Below, piece by piece: positions 12,678 through 25,219 of a stretch of 64,000 nt of DNA. Every line of letters starts with the position of its first letter. The first letter of the stretch is position 1. The translations under genes and the position numbers were made by a program. The notes beneath the pieces are model-generated. The model saw only the letters and a program-made list of their open reading frames with translations. It did no database searches and was not told the DNA's origin. The DNA is taken from NCBI GenBank assembly GCA_002150815.3, contig NDFF03000043.1, positions 558,001-622,000 on the forward strand. The letters are read 5' to 3'. This stretch comes from Grammothele lineata (taxonomy: Eukaryota; Basidiomycota; Agaricomycetes; Polyporales; Polyporaceae).

Positions 12678-13491
12678 AGGAATAGCAACAGCCTACGCGT
12701 GAGAGGGAGGACGAGCAGAGGCAGCAGAACTCGGACGTCCGAAGTTCGAGCGTGCTTCACGACGCCGCGGCGGGCCGCGCACCGGATTGATCCTCGGTTC
12801 CCTGCCCAGCCATGAGGTGCCCGGTGAAGATGGGGCTCCAGCTTCCAGGACCAAGGAGGCTAGCTAGTACGCGGGGTCCCTCCGGCCAACGGAGGGGAGA
12901 GTGCCGGGTGCGGTCAGAGCGTAACAAGGGCGGCGCTAAACTTCCAGTTCTAGCTGGCACATGCCACATGGGGCCCGGGCACCGCGAAGCGCGGCCTTCC
13001 TCGCGGGTGGACGGGCGCTCTGATGAAAACGCACACAGAGAACCTCGATGTGGCTTCGGGCGCAGTCCCTTGACATCGCCCCGTCCACCCTATCTCCGGT
13101 GTAGACCGTGGTACTGTACGATGGATAATGTTGGGCCCATTGATATGCCGCGCGGACGGAAGTTCCGAAAGCACGGTGTGCGTACAATCAAGGCTACATA
13201 CAGGGAGCGTGGCAATGGCGTGGTATACGGGAGTACAACATGGCTAATAAGCTCTTCGGCAGCGAGAACAGGTGACACACGTAACAAGCACAGAGCGGTG
13301 GCGAAGATGCCATGAGCAAGTTCAAACACACTGGATCCCTCCCGGAGAACGCGGCGGAGGCGTGGAGTCCTGCAAGGCGGCGCTGCGCCTGCCTGCCTGC
13401 CCGTCGGTGATGGTCTCCGTAGTCACCTTAATGTCGATGAACGCGTCCTTTGATCGCTCGCTCTGTCATCGCAGGGAAACTCAAGTCAGGT
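12678..13491. other. Intergenic region
   Basis: GC-rich sequence between the start of the hydrolase gene and the stop codon of DUF6534 copy 5, both on the minus strand. A 167-codon plus-strand frame (12812-13315) is basic, low in hydrophobic blocks and shows no domain; it looks like a chance frame in GC-rich DNA. The hydrolase promoter should lie just above 12,677. Confidence 0.4.
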
Positions 13492-15595
13492 TTACTTCCA
13501 TGAGAGGGAGGGAGGAACGCTAGCCTCGGGTGTGGCCTGGCGTGGAGGTGGAGACACCACGAGGTCGATGGCTCGAGGCGTGACGGTTACTCGGGGGTCG
13601 ATGACTTTCAGCCCGAACGAGCCCGTTTCAAAGCCTTCTACGCCTCTATCGATGAGGGATCTGCGGGAATTGAGTCTAGAGTCTGAACGTTAGCGAGCGT
13701 GGCGGATTGCTCTTGGGCACGGGACGTACACGGCAAGCAGCGAGTTTGCGTACACTAGAAACCGCCGTCAGATTCGCAAAGCATGGGACAATGGTATTCG
13801 CACGTACTCTTCGTAGAGATAACTGTGAGCGCTGCCCAAATGAGTGTGGCCGGCAACTGGATGGCCTGTATGCACTCGTCAGATGGTAGTCGTAGACGAG
13901 AATGGATGTCATGACTTACGCAGATGAGGGAGGCGAGCGTGATGAGGCTATATGAAAGTGTGAGTACAGCAGCGCAAAACTATGGCGAGTCGCCCTACCC
14001 CGTGGACAACCCTAGAACGCAAGGTCAGACTTGACGACTGTGTTGGACGGATACTACTCACCTGTGTTAATCGTGTATACCATCATGATATCCACGATGG
14101 AGTCGGTCCTAGCGGAAGGCGGAAGGTATGAGCAAGTGGAAGGAAGAGGAAAAGATGGGCGGAAAACGACCTCTTGAACCCAGTTCGATTCTTTCGTAGG
14201 TAGTACGTCAGGCTGGCCGTTGCGACCAAGTCGACAAGGACGGCCGCCGACAGCACGACTAAAATCAACCACTTTAAGGGGAAGGCGGTTAGGGCACAGA
14301 AGGAGGGAGAGCGGTAGAATGATATCTGACCTGCAGTGGGATGAATTTAATGAAGCTGACTTGAATCCACCTAGAGTATGGTCGGTAAGCCAGAAGTGAG
14401 TCCTAACAGGTGTTACGTACGACTCGACAGTGGCCGCTGCACGTTATGACTGAAGTCAGAGATGCTACTCGTCAACACTATTTCAACAAGTAACATACCG
14501 ATGGAGAACGCTATAATGCTAATCAACAGCTGAACGAAAAGTACGAAAGGACAACACTCACATATCTCTACGAGAAGAAGGCAGGCCTGTAGTGTCCCTC
14601 TCAGTAACAAGTCGAACATTCTCGGGGTATGCACTCACGATCGCAAGCACCGGGAGAACTTTCGCATGACCAGTACCCACTATCAAGGATCGTTACATCA
14701 CCGTTCCAGCGTGGATTGCAGGAAACCTTGACTCACGCAGATATAGTCTTCGAGCGTAGAAGCTGGTTCATACCAAGGTCACCACCGTACGGTACGGGCG
14801 AGACGTGGCTTGACTTACCAGTGTGAAACGAGAATTACAAGACCCTATGACGGCGATGTTCAACGGACGATCGACGAGTGGTAAAGAGGGAGCTCACCGT
14901 CTCGACGATTCCCAGCTAGTACGGCGGTCGAGATCGAATGTCAGGGATCAGTACTATAGCCTATGAGTCGCGATGACGTACTCGAATGGACCTGAAGATG
15001 CTTGAGCACTCTAGGTAGCTGGAACTGTGTTCGAAGAAAGACGCACCATACACCATTCGCAAGCGCCTTGGGGTCAAAGTAGTTCGCCGCCAGATAATAG
15101 TAGCTAGAAGAATCGGTGAGTAGATGAGCGTAAGGAAGAGCTTTGCCGATTACCTGACGTGTATGCTCGTTACGGTGTGGAGAGTATCCAAGACTCTGCG
15201 CGAGTTAGTACGCCCGAATGAAGGCGTGCGACCCTGACACTCACAGGAGCGAGAGGACCTACAACGATTCTGATCAGTTATGGGCGCCGACGGCTACGTC
15301 GGCACTCATGGACACTCACAAGAGACTTCAGAGCGCCACCATCGCTCGGATAGAGACGGAAGTAGCGGTATGTCTGGTGAGTCGTCAAACCATACAGCCT
15401 GTGATGTCGGTCGGCAGAAAATGAGAAGTCTCTCAAACGCTGGAAGAGGCCCTGCGCTTACATGCACCCCAAGCACGTGCAGATAAGGTACGCCCCGAAC
15501 GTGTTCGCGAGGGAGGGAATCTGGGGAGGGACAGGAATCACGAGAGTTGTCCCGCTGGCAGCAGACCCCGAAGCATTGAAGGGAGAAGACGCCAT
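13492..15595 (-). CDS. DUF6534-family membrane protein, copy 5 (complete, about 21 exons)
   Basis: I traced the whole protein (roughly 330-350 residues) from ATG 15595 to TAA 13494-13492 with frame kept across about 20 introns. Blocks in order: SLANTFGAYLICTCLGCM, LYGLTTHQTYRYFRLYPSD, VLDTLHTVTSIHV, YYYLAANYFDPKALANGVW, GLVILVSH, FYARRLYL, ACLLLVEI, WIQVSFIKFIPLQ, YYLRKNRTGFKR, TDSIVDIMMVYTINTG, LITLASLIC, LPATLIWAALTVISTK, YANSLLAV and LNSRRSLIDRGVEGFETGSF. Two exons are tiny: 10 nt at 14982-14991 and 12 nt at 14499-14510. About seven hydrophobic segments can be seen. Closest relative here is copy 6, which shares the LNSRRSL-DRG-EGFE-GSFGL tail. Function unknown. Confidence 0.83.
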
Positions 15596-16602
15596 TGGGG
15601 ACGAAGTTCCACTGTTGCAGGCGTGCGGGCCGGGGGACGAAAGTGAGGACTTATAGTGTAGAGTTTGGTCCTGACGCACCTTGGGACGAACTAGCCATTG
15701 AACACTTGTCAGGCGATGGCCCCATCTTGATGATCTTCTTGGGATACAACAGCATCGAATCCAGTGAAGGCGGCGGCGCGGCGAAGTTGAGAGACTGACG
15801 CCTACACGGGCATGCAGCGTGCCTACAGTGGGCGCCTGGGCGAGGCGCGTCCTGAAATGATCGGCCGGGGTGGATGGCACAGCGCTGCGGTGGCTCAGCA
15901 GAGGCTGTGAGTTGCGTCTAAAGTGAACGTCATCGCGGTACATGCACGTTCTGTCGGACGTCACAACAGAGTTCGCGTTGTCGGTTTGTCTCCGGGCTGC
16001 GGGCCGAGCTCGTCGGGTAAGCACGTTTTTGCTCCCGGGGTTCGCCGGATATCGGGATAGCCGCCGAAGCCCTGTGACGGAAGCTTGTCCCCGCTCCGTT
16101 CTCGATGGACAGTTCTGCCTTCAGCTGTCTGTGTTTCCTCTGCGACCAGCTCCGGACCTTCCTGCTTGCCCAGTGTGCTTAATACACCTCCGGGCCTGTC
16201 CCGCCGCTGCCCCGCCACCGCCGAATCACTCCAGAGCTTCTCCCGATGCCCGAAACCACAAACTTCTCACAGTACGCCCACAAACATGCCAGCTGACAAC
16301 AGTCGCAGCCAACCGATTGCAGACGGCTCACATCAGCGGGATCACTCTGCATGTGCTTGTCGTGACGAACTATCACCGGGCTGGGGTCGCGCTGCCGCTC
16401 CGTGCTGTACCCGGTGGCTTCTAACTTCGGCAGCTTCTGTGCTCTTCGAGCTTCCCCGCGACCAGGGCGAGGCGCGGGGCGGCGGAGGCAGCGACTGCTC
16501 TTCACGCGTGCCCGAGCGAACCTAATGCGTGTATAACGTTCGGTACGCACGCGCACGTCCCTTCCTTCCGTCTCCCAGGCTCCTTCTCCCGCACGCAACG
16601 CC
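15596..16602. other. Bidirectional intergenic region
   Basis: Divergent promoters of DUF6534 copy 5 (minus) and the MFS transporter (plus). Several overlapping open frames on both strands are GC-driven shadows. The last 100 bases before 16,603 are rich in C and T, as is common in front of fungal start codons. Confidence 0.45.
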
Positions 16603-18766
16603 ATGTCCTCCTCCCCCGCCCCGCGCCCGCCCCCCGCGGGGAAGCGCGCGTCCAAGGGCTCCGCATTCTGGCTCTCCTTCCTCGCCATCGTCGTCTGCAA
16701 CGTCCTCAGCGCGCTCGACGTCACTGCCGTCTCTACTGCCCTGCCCACGATCATCAACGACCTCAATGGCACGGACGACTTTGTCTGGGTCGGCGCCGCC
16801 TACGGCCTCGCGAGCACGGCTATGTTGCCCTTCTGCGGCCGTCTGGCGGACGTGTTTGGGAGGCGGCCGGTCATGCTCGGTTCCCTTGCGTTCTTCTTCC
16901 TGGGCAGCGCGCTCGCGGGGTCGGCGCAGAATATGGACTGGTTGATCGCTGCAAGGAGTGAGTCTGGTTTTTTGATGCTATATGCGCGTCCCTGGTCCTC
17001 CTTTCGCTCACGCGGAGGATACCAGCCATCCAGGGTGTCGGCGGAGGTGGTATCATCAATCTGACGTCCATCATCGTCTCCGACCTTGTCCCCCTTGTCG
17101 AACGCGGCACATACCAGGGAATGGTAGTGTTCGCGTGGGCGTTCGCCGCCGCTATTGGGCCAGTCATTGTACGTGTTTTTCCTTTGCAATTTTCATGCTT
17201 GTATGCGCGCCGACACTGAGCGGTGGCGCTCTACCAGGGTGGTTCATTTGCGCAAAAGGCGTCATGGAGGTGGTTGTTTTGTGAGCGAAGTTCTCGTATC
17301 CTCCGTCAACCCGCTGACAATTGGAGCGTTCCAGACCTTAACTTACCTCTCGCCGGCATTGCGTTCGTTCTGGTGGCGGTATTCTTGCGGGTGCGCACGC
17401 CTCCCGGCACCTTCAGGGAGAAGATGGCGCGCGTGGACTGGCTGTAAGCGTCCTTGGCTCATTATGTTTAGTCCTGGGCCGCGACTAACTCTTCGATTTC
17501 CAGAGGAAACTCAATCATCATAGCTGGGACAACGCTCGCCCTGGTCGCGCTCACCTGGGGCGGTATACGCTTTGCCTGGGACGACGCACACGTTCTCGCG
17601 CCTCTCATTCTGGGCTTTATACTCATTGCGGCCTTCTTCCTCTACGAAGCGTTCGTACCTTCCGAACCGACCCTTCCTTTGGACGTGATGCGGAACCGTT
17701 CCAGTCTTGGCGGGTGAATACAACTCGTGTTTGTGGCGGGTATCGAGACTGACATTCACGCGCAGGTATCTGGCGACCTTCTTCCACGGTATTGTCAGCG
17801 TCTCCGCGATCTGTGAGTTGTCTCTCTTACGTCGTGCTTCGCGGTACCTGACGCATCGGTCTTCAGTCTACTTCCCAGTCTACTTCCAAGCTTGTCTCTT
17901 GTCCGATCCAATCGAGTCGAGTGTCAAGATCCTCCCGACCGCGATTGTCTCTCCGACCTTCTCTCTTCTCTCTGGTATCGTTGTGAAGAAAATGAACAAG
18001 TACCGGCCCGTGAATGTTTTCGGGTGGTCGTTTTGTATCATCGGCTTTGGTCTCCTTACGCTCCTAAAGTTCGATTCGCCCGCGAGTATGTGGGGCGCGT
18101 TCCAAGCCCTGCAGGCGGCGGGGTCAGGTACCATCGTGAGTGCATGCACGCTCTAATGGGTGCTCGTACTCACCGTTCCCAATAGTGGGCAGGAACGATC
18201 TTCCCCATCCTCGCGCCCTTACCCGTCACTCGCACCGCCTCTGCCCTAGCGTTCTACAACTTCATCCGTACCTTCGCTCAGGTACGTCGTCCCCGGCTCG
18301 AGCTCCCTCGTCCACACATATCCTGACGCGTCCTCGAACCTCGCAGACATGGGGCGTGACCATCTCCGCCGCGATCCTCCAGAACGAGCTCAAGACCCGC
18401 CTCCCCGCCGCGTTCCTCACCGAGTTCCCGCAGGGCGTCGAGATCGCATACGCCGCGATCCCCGTCGTGCGCACGCTCCGCGAGCCGCTCCGGACGCAGG
18501 TCCGCGCCGCGTTCGCGGAGAGCATGGCGACCGTGTGGAAGGCACTCGCGGGCTTCTCCGCCGCGGGCTTCGTCACGCTCGCGCTCCTGCAGGAGGTGCC
18601 GATGCAGACGTACACGGACGACACGTACGGCCTGCGCGATGCGGCGTCGGGCTCGGGATCGGGCGAGGACGCGGCGGGGGTCGCGGAGGATGGGGAGAGC
18701 GGGTTGATCGCGCTCAAGGAGACGAATGGGGTTGAGGTCGACGAGGAGGGGGTGCCCCGCGTGTAG
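16603..18766 (+). CDS. Major facilitator superfamily transporter, DHA2-type (14-TM drug/H+ antiporter family)
   Basis: A transporter of about 560 residues in at least nine exons (first junctions: 16603-16957, 17026-17168, 17238-17280, 17335-17443, 17504-17713). MFS motif A reads GRLADVFGRRPVML after the second membrane segment, and the antiporter motif C reads FAAAIGPVIGGSFAQKASW. WLFYLNLPLAGIAF and the TLALVALTWGGIRFAWDD segment are typical of DHA2 proteins, which have 14 membrane spans. It would sit in the plasma or vacuolar membrane and export small molecules using the proton gradient; the substrate is unknown. The C-terminus is acidic and Gly/Ser-rich. A broken near-copy lies at 45.2-45.9 kb and a diverged intact paralogue at 37.4 kb. 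Confidence 0.9.
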
Positions 18767-20644
18767 CTCGCCGTCGTCGCCGTTCTCGTCGTGTTGCCGT
18801 TTGGTTCTTGGTTTCCCCGCCCCGCCCCGTTCTCTCCGCTGTTGGACGGTCCCATGCTATCACGACGTTTGAGATATTGTATTCGCGTTGGTCATGCGGC
18901 GGCTGCGTGCTACTCGCGAGGACCCCTTGAATTCGCGCACGAAGTCAGACGTTTACAATGTTGTGAGAGTTTGAGCGCTCGAGGGTGACGAGTCTCTATT
19001 GAAAGCGCGACTGACTGTATGCAGATTGGGTTGGGTGGATAGAAGGAGAGCCTTCTGGACCCTAGTTCGACTCAAAACGAGAACGGGCTCTCATCGCAGA
19101 CGAATTCACGTCTTCTGCTCCCATCGATCGCAGCGCGCACTTGAGACATCTGCTCTCGACCCCGACGAATCGCACCAGATCGTAGCCAGCTCAAACTTGA
19201 CTGCTCAGATCTCTCGATAGTTACCGGAGCGCGAGACGACGTCTGACGCCGCGTTATTTCACCGGGGCCACACTGGCGCGGCCTCTAGAGCCCAGACAGG
19301 TCGCAGCTCGTCGCCTGACGCCATTAGTCGGCCGGTGTCTGGCAAGTGTGGTCGCTCGTGTCTCATGTTCGCCGGGCACCCCGTTGGGAGAGATCTCAGG
19401 ATCCGGCATCTTCATAGCCCACCGGGGGAGGTATGAGTAATAAGGTTGGCAGGGGCGCTGCGGCGGCGTGTTGCGGCCCCTGGGTTCGGATGCGCCGTGG
19501 TACGAGCCTGAAGCCTGGGGGTTCGACGTGTTCATTCGCGTGGCAGATCTAAGGTGTACCTGTGGTGCAATCTGTGTTGTGGCTACATGTTGGCGTACGT
19601 TGTTGCAGGAAACTGTCACTACGTGCCGGCGGTGTTGCTGGACGCTCTCTATGGACGCATGTACGATGCACGGCGCCGGATCGCACGGCGTGCGCTGCTC
19701 CCCGGTAAAAGCCTGGACACGAGCCTCGCACGGATAGACCGTATGCCCACAGAGCGGTGGCTGCCCGCTTCCCCCTTAGGACCGGGGTTCCCGCGGCGTC
19801 CGAACGAGGTCGGAGGAAGGCGCGTTCCATTCGATCGAGTCTTCATTTGGCGGCCGCTGCTCGGGTTAGTGGCCGCCTCGTCCTTCTTCTATCTGGAATC
19901 GGATATCCGTGTGTGCGTATCGCGCAAAGCGGTGACCTCGGGTATTCGACGGGTTCGTGATGGGCTCAGTCACTCCGCGACGCAGTTGAGGGTAAGCCGA
20001 GCTAGGAGCGCCTTTGCCCGGCCTTGGAGTCTGCTTCGTGGAGGCGATGTCTTTCTGCGATTCGCAAGCTTGAGGGTTGCTGGTGCCACAGAAGGGAGTT
20101 ATGAAAGGCGCCGCAGCGCACTGAGCCCAGCCTGGTTCTCCGGTATCTGTTTACGTTCTAGCGGAGGAGCGAGGCCGCAGTACTGGCCACAAGCGACGTC
20201 ACCGCGTCATAGAACATGAAGACTGCTGGACAGAAAACAGCTTGTCCTTTGGAAATTGGCGACCGCGTCAACGGCAGTCGCGTGCTGCGTGTGTGCGCAC
20301 ACGTGGAACGCATCCCACATGCACGTCAGCTCTCCTGCATCCTCAGGGAACGGCCGGCGTAGAAGACCCAGCTGCTCGGGGGGTTCCTTGGATTCTGCAT
20401 GTACCAGGTACGTCGCGGCTCACTCATATCCTATTCTCATCTCCGACGCCCGGCGATATTGTGTCCGACAGTTCAGGTCACGCCGTGTGGACTGATGACT
20501 CGCTCGTCCAACAGGGTTAACAAGCCTTCAAAGGGGGCACACAGGCTATCTGGGTGCTGCTAGAAACCTCCCACTTCCTTTAAACGGGCTTTCGTGCTCT
20601 TTGGTCTCTTTCATTGAAGATTGCAGAACAGCTCCGCAAGTCGT
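18767..20644. other. Intergenic region
   Basis: About 1.9 kb between the MFS gene and DUF6534 copy 6. A 221-codon plus-strand frame (19554-20219) is arginine-rich, has no membrane or catalytic motif that I recognise and no clear splice partners; it is probably a chance frame. The promoter of copy 6 should be just before 20,645. Confidence 0.4.
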
Positions 20645-22919
20645 ATGGCGTCTCTCGGTTTACCCTTCGCGTCCCCTCCGTCACTTGAAGACACCTTCGG
20701 GGTCTATCTAGTTTGCACGTGTCTAGGATGCATGTACGTGAGACATCCTTACGGCCACTTACCTGTTGACCCTCTAACGGCATACCCAAGGCTATATGGG
20801 CTCACTGTCCATCAAACCTATCGATACTTCCGGCTGTATACATCCGATGAAAAGAAGCTACGGGCGCTGGCGAGTCCACTAGCGTTGAGCTGTAATAATG
20901 GGTCGTGCTGAACAGGACGCGGACGACTAGGTGGTCGTTATCTTGTAAGTTGAATATTTTCTGTATTTAAGAGCTCTTCAGCTTATCGCAACACCCAGCG
21001 CGCTTGACACGGCTCACACTATCACAGTCATCAATGTCTGGTACGTGGTTTGTCCTGCAAGGCGCGTTGTACACTAACACAAGATTTAGCTACTACTACC
21101 TTGCTGCACACTACGTAGATTATCCTACACTTTTGGAAAGTACATGGTGAGCCTTCAGACTATTCTACACAGATCAAAATTAAATGGAGGGCACGAAGGT
21201 CTATACGGGTACGTTTGACAAATCCTGCGATCGATACTTTGGTTCTTGACGACGAGAAAGTAGGTCGGGATCCTAGAAACGGTGAGCGTTTATTCGTACT
21301 GCGTGCCGAGCGGTTATTGATTGTTTTCAGGGGCTGGTGATTCTTGTTGCGCATTCGTGAGTGAACAAATGGATGACGACTATACATAGAAAGTTAACGA
21401 GCCATACGTTCCAGTTTCTATGCTCGTCGGCTGTATAGACGTGAGACACGTTCACTCAGCTCTCTGTTTTTCAATATCTCTGACATTTTCTGTCAGTGGG
21501 GAATGGGCAGTTATTTCCGGTTGCTGTCATCGTATGTGATCCTTCCTGATTACCTTGGACACGGCATCCTGACATTGAGCAAGGCGATTCTTCTTCTGGC
21601 GGAGATAGGTGAGTCAGATATATCATACACGTCGTCATATAATGAGAGTGGAGCGCCTCTCAGCATTTTGCATCGGTACGCCATTGGTCTGGCTCTCCCT
21701 TCACACACTACGCTCACGTTTAATCGAACAGCTTCAACAATAGAATGGTAAGCGTCGGCTTTACTCCCAATGCCGTCGTCGGGAGGTATGACTATCCGCA
21801 GGTTCCATCAAGGCAGTTTCTCGCGGTTCTTCCCATATACGGTACGGCGCGAGGTCCCTCGATCACGAACGACTTCGTACTGAGCTATTAGGAGCGTAGT
21901 GGACTGTATGGGCCGTGCTTCTCGTCGCGGTGCTCGTTGACATTGTGGCTACGACGTGCCTCATCTACTACCTGCGACAGAGTCGGACTGGGTTCACGAA
22001 GTAAGCGAGGTCCTGCATATGAGAGCGTTTATTGACAACCTGGACCTCCTTAGGACGGACTCTATGGTCGACGTTTTGATGCTGTATACCATCAATACAG
22101 GTTTGTCCCGTTCGTGAATGTACATGCATAATACTCATCTCAAGTTCATCTCAGGACTCTCTACGGGGTATGAAGGACGCCTCCGTAGGTGGAAATCCTG
22201 GCGCTGACATGTCCTCGTGCAGTGTCATCACTTTCGCAGCTCTCATCTCCGTGAGCATCATCCACCAACTCAGAGAATACTCATTGACTTCGGGGACAAA
22301 AGGCTCTCGTGCGACCGCACTCGTTAATATCGGCAGCCCTCACCATCGTATGCACAAAACGTGCGTGTAGACCAGCTTTCTTCGTCAATGCACGCGCTCA
22401 TCCCTCTGCAGTTTACGTGAACTCTCTCCTCGCGGTGTACGTTATATCCTATCGCAAACCTTCCAGATATACAGTCAACTGATCTATCTCTCTCATAGAC
22501 TGAACTCCCGCAGGTCACTCCTAGACCGCGGAAGAGAGGGCTTCGAGTCGGGCTCGTTCGGCCTGCAAGTCGGCGCTCCCGTCAGCCCCACCATGAGGTC
22601 CCGACTGATTCACATAGCTCCGCGAGGGCCGCGGGTTTACAGACAGGTAAGCCCCCTCGCCGTGTAGATAATGGGGGGTTTGATGACGGGGTGCTCGTTT
22701 TCTCATCCGTACTCGCACGCACACGCACACGCACTCCCTTTCGCACTCCCATTCCCATTCGCACTCGTTCTCTAGGAGCAGCCCACAGAGGAAGTACGGT
22801 TCGCCGTCCCGAGCGAGGACGCAATCGAGCTCAAGCCTATCGCGTTCGACGCGGTCCCGGGAGGGGCGAGCCGGCGCGGGGCGGGGCGGCACGTCTCCCA
22901 GCCGAGCGACGCGTGCTGA
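20645..22919 (+). CDS. DUF6534-family membrane protein, copy 6
   Basis: ATG 20645 was chosen because the protein then opens MASLGL, like its siblings; an in-frame ATG at 20621 is the alternative. Exons encode LEDTFGVYLVCTCLGCM, LYGLTVHQTYRYFRLYTSD, FALDTAHTITVINV, YYYLAAHYVDYPTLLESTW, FYARRLYRR, FHQGSFSRFFPYT, YYLRQSRTGFTK, TDSMVDVLMLYTINTG, YVNSLLAV and LNSRRSLLDRGREGFESGSF. The last intron (22652-22777) contains a CA/CG-rich repeat and a strong pyrimidine tract, and the last exon ends at TGA 22917-22919. The second intron starts with GC instead of GT (20870). Frame is kept in the exons I checked. Function unknown. Confidence 0.8.
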
Positions 22920-25219
22920 CCTACGACTAGCGACCCTTTTGGCCTCCCGGGGAAAGGGAGGAACATACATGGGTACTGCGGCAGACGTTGTACGCGTGCT
23001 CCCCACGCCCACAGAACGCTGGCTTCCTGGTTGTGTGTGACTTACCATGAACGTGAAATTTAGATACCCCGGCCTCCGCCTCCGCCGCCGCCGACGAGCC
23101 ATCCACTCCACGTCCCGCGCTCCGTGCGCGCGCCTCACGCTTTCCCCAACGACTTATTGTACTTTCGCATCGCCGTCTCCCACCGCGGTGGGCGTCGAGG
23201 GGCGCCCCCTCCATCACCCGTCACCCGCCGTGCGAACGCACCTCGCCCATTGACCGTCGCGGAGGCTCTCCCAGTGGGTGGGGTCGGCAGGGAATGTGCA
23301 TATCCCCGCCCGCGCGCGAGGTTCTCCCGCGCGTTCGAGTGCACTTGTGGGCGCACATGAGAGTTGATAGTGATGGCCCCGAGCGGGCGCGGCATCGCTT
23401 ACCCCGTGATGGCCTAGTGCGGGTCGCTGGCCCCGGTGGCTCTGCGCGTGCGATTCGGATATGTGATCGTCGGAGTGTCTTCCGAGTCGGGCCTCCGCCT
23501 CCATGTCTCGCGCTTCCCGGCCTACATATGAGTGTACGCGTATGCAGTCCTGCTTGGAGGCTGCAGCGCCCTAGTGACGCGCAAGAGGCGGAGATATGGT
23601 AACTCGCGCGTTCCCCGTGGCTAGAGCGCTAGAGAGCGCTTCTAGCGCGGGACTGCCAGCTCGGACGGTTCGGATCGGGAGTTACGTACCCGTAGTACTG
23701 AGCGTCTGGGTAACACGGGCGGGCTCCCACCGTCCGCCCACAGGAGCACGCCGTCCAGCCGCATAGGGGAACGCGCTGTATTGTTGTGCACGTCTAGCCT
23801 GGCGCGATGGACGGATCTCAGGGGGGGGCCGTTATTGTCAGCCGGGAGCGCGATTGGAGCTCCTCGCACGAGAGGAGGCGGCGAAAGAAGGAGGGCTGTG
23901 TAGGAGAGGCGCGAGGGAACCCCAAGTGCCGGAAGGAAGTAGCCTCTGGTGCGCGCGGAAGCACTTGAGGCGCGCTCCTGGGCACGTTGCGACAGGTTCT
24001 TGGGCGCGAGGGGTACCGAAAGTGAGTTCATTGTACTCCCCGGTCGTCTGATGGAAACTGGGACACGGACAGATTAGAGCAGCGCAACGGCTAATGCGGG
24101 TGACAGATGTCCACACCTCAGGAGGATACGGTGTCGGAGAACTGAAATCTCCGTACGGACTGACATGGGGACGCGCGGAAATGGGATCTCAAGTGCTCAG
24201 GAACGATGTATCGCATCTTTGGCTTGAAGGCAAAGTGACGAATGAGCATGGAATAGGAGAACGTCAGTTTACCAATGGGAAGAACCGTATACAACACCTA
24301 TTGAAGTGGCCGACGGAGATTGAGAACATTAAAGCCACGTGACGTCAGCCAGACGCGGTGGTCACATGATTCTCCGGTTTGAGCGCTGGATGCCTTTCAA
24401 CTTGTACTGCTGGTGTTCAACATGTCCTCCTTCCGCGCTGCTTAGATATCCTGCTGGGCATCACTTCTATCTTCTGGTCCCGATCGTCTCTCTATACGCT
24501 CGCGTTAGAGGGTATCTGCTTTTCAGCTTCCACCAAGCAAGACCTCCGAAGTGGTCGGCTCAGATCACGGCTCATGACGTGCCTGGAGCTGACGCAGATT
24601 GTCGCCGATACGGACAATGACGATCCGTTATGTTGACAAGTTACTGAGGCTTCAGCATTCCTTGCGTTAACGCGGACACCGACAGGGCACCTCCATTTCG
24701 CGTAACGTTAGCGTGGGGATTGTCACTTTGGGGCTCTACGTCAGGCACAGAGATACTAGGTTCTGTCTACAAGAATCCCCCCATGAGAAACTCACCGTTT
24801 CATTCTACTCTGGGGAAACGAACGTGCTAGTGCGGCCACGGCAGATAGCAATAGCTCAAACGAGCCTCCCACTCCATGGGGTTGGCACATTATGCAATCG
24901 CCGACGACATGCCCCTATACCACTGGCATGCTCATTGTCGGCTTCAGACGTGTATCACATGCATACCTGCGGAGATCGTCGGCGAAGGAGGTTCGAAGCA
25001 TCTGGATTGGAGGAAAGTCAGCATGCCGGACGGATATAATGCATGACGCGACGGTGGAAGCATTGATTCCCGCCGCGGCGCTTCCGAGTTGCTCGCGTCC
25101 GCACGAACCGCGTGATAACAGCTTCCGCCTGTCTCCTGCCACGCTCACTCCTCGCACCTCCTTCCCCTCATCCACCTCGCCCAGTATTCCCTCGCCAAAG
25201 TCCACGCAGGATTTGCGGG
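22920..25219. other. Intergenic region
   Basis: 2.3 kb of GC-rich then more balanced sequence with no recognisable gene. Overlapping open frames at 22.9-24.0 kb lie mostly opposite each other in GC-rich DNA. Frames at 24094-24342 and 24379-24636 have no known domain. The promoter of the downstream P450 is expected close to 25,220. Confidence 0.4.

Noticed and set aside
19554..20219. 221-codon arginine-rich open frame.
   Set aside because: No motif, no splice partners, GC-rich background; may be chance.
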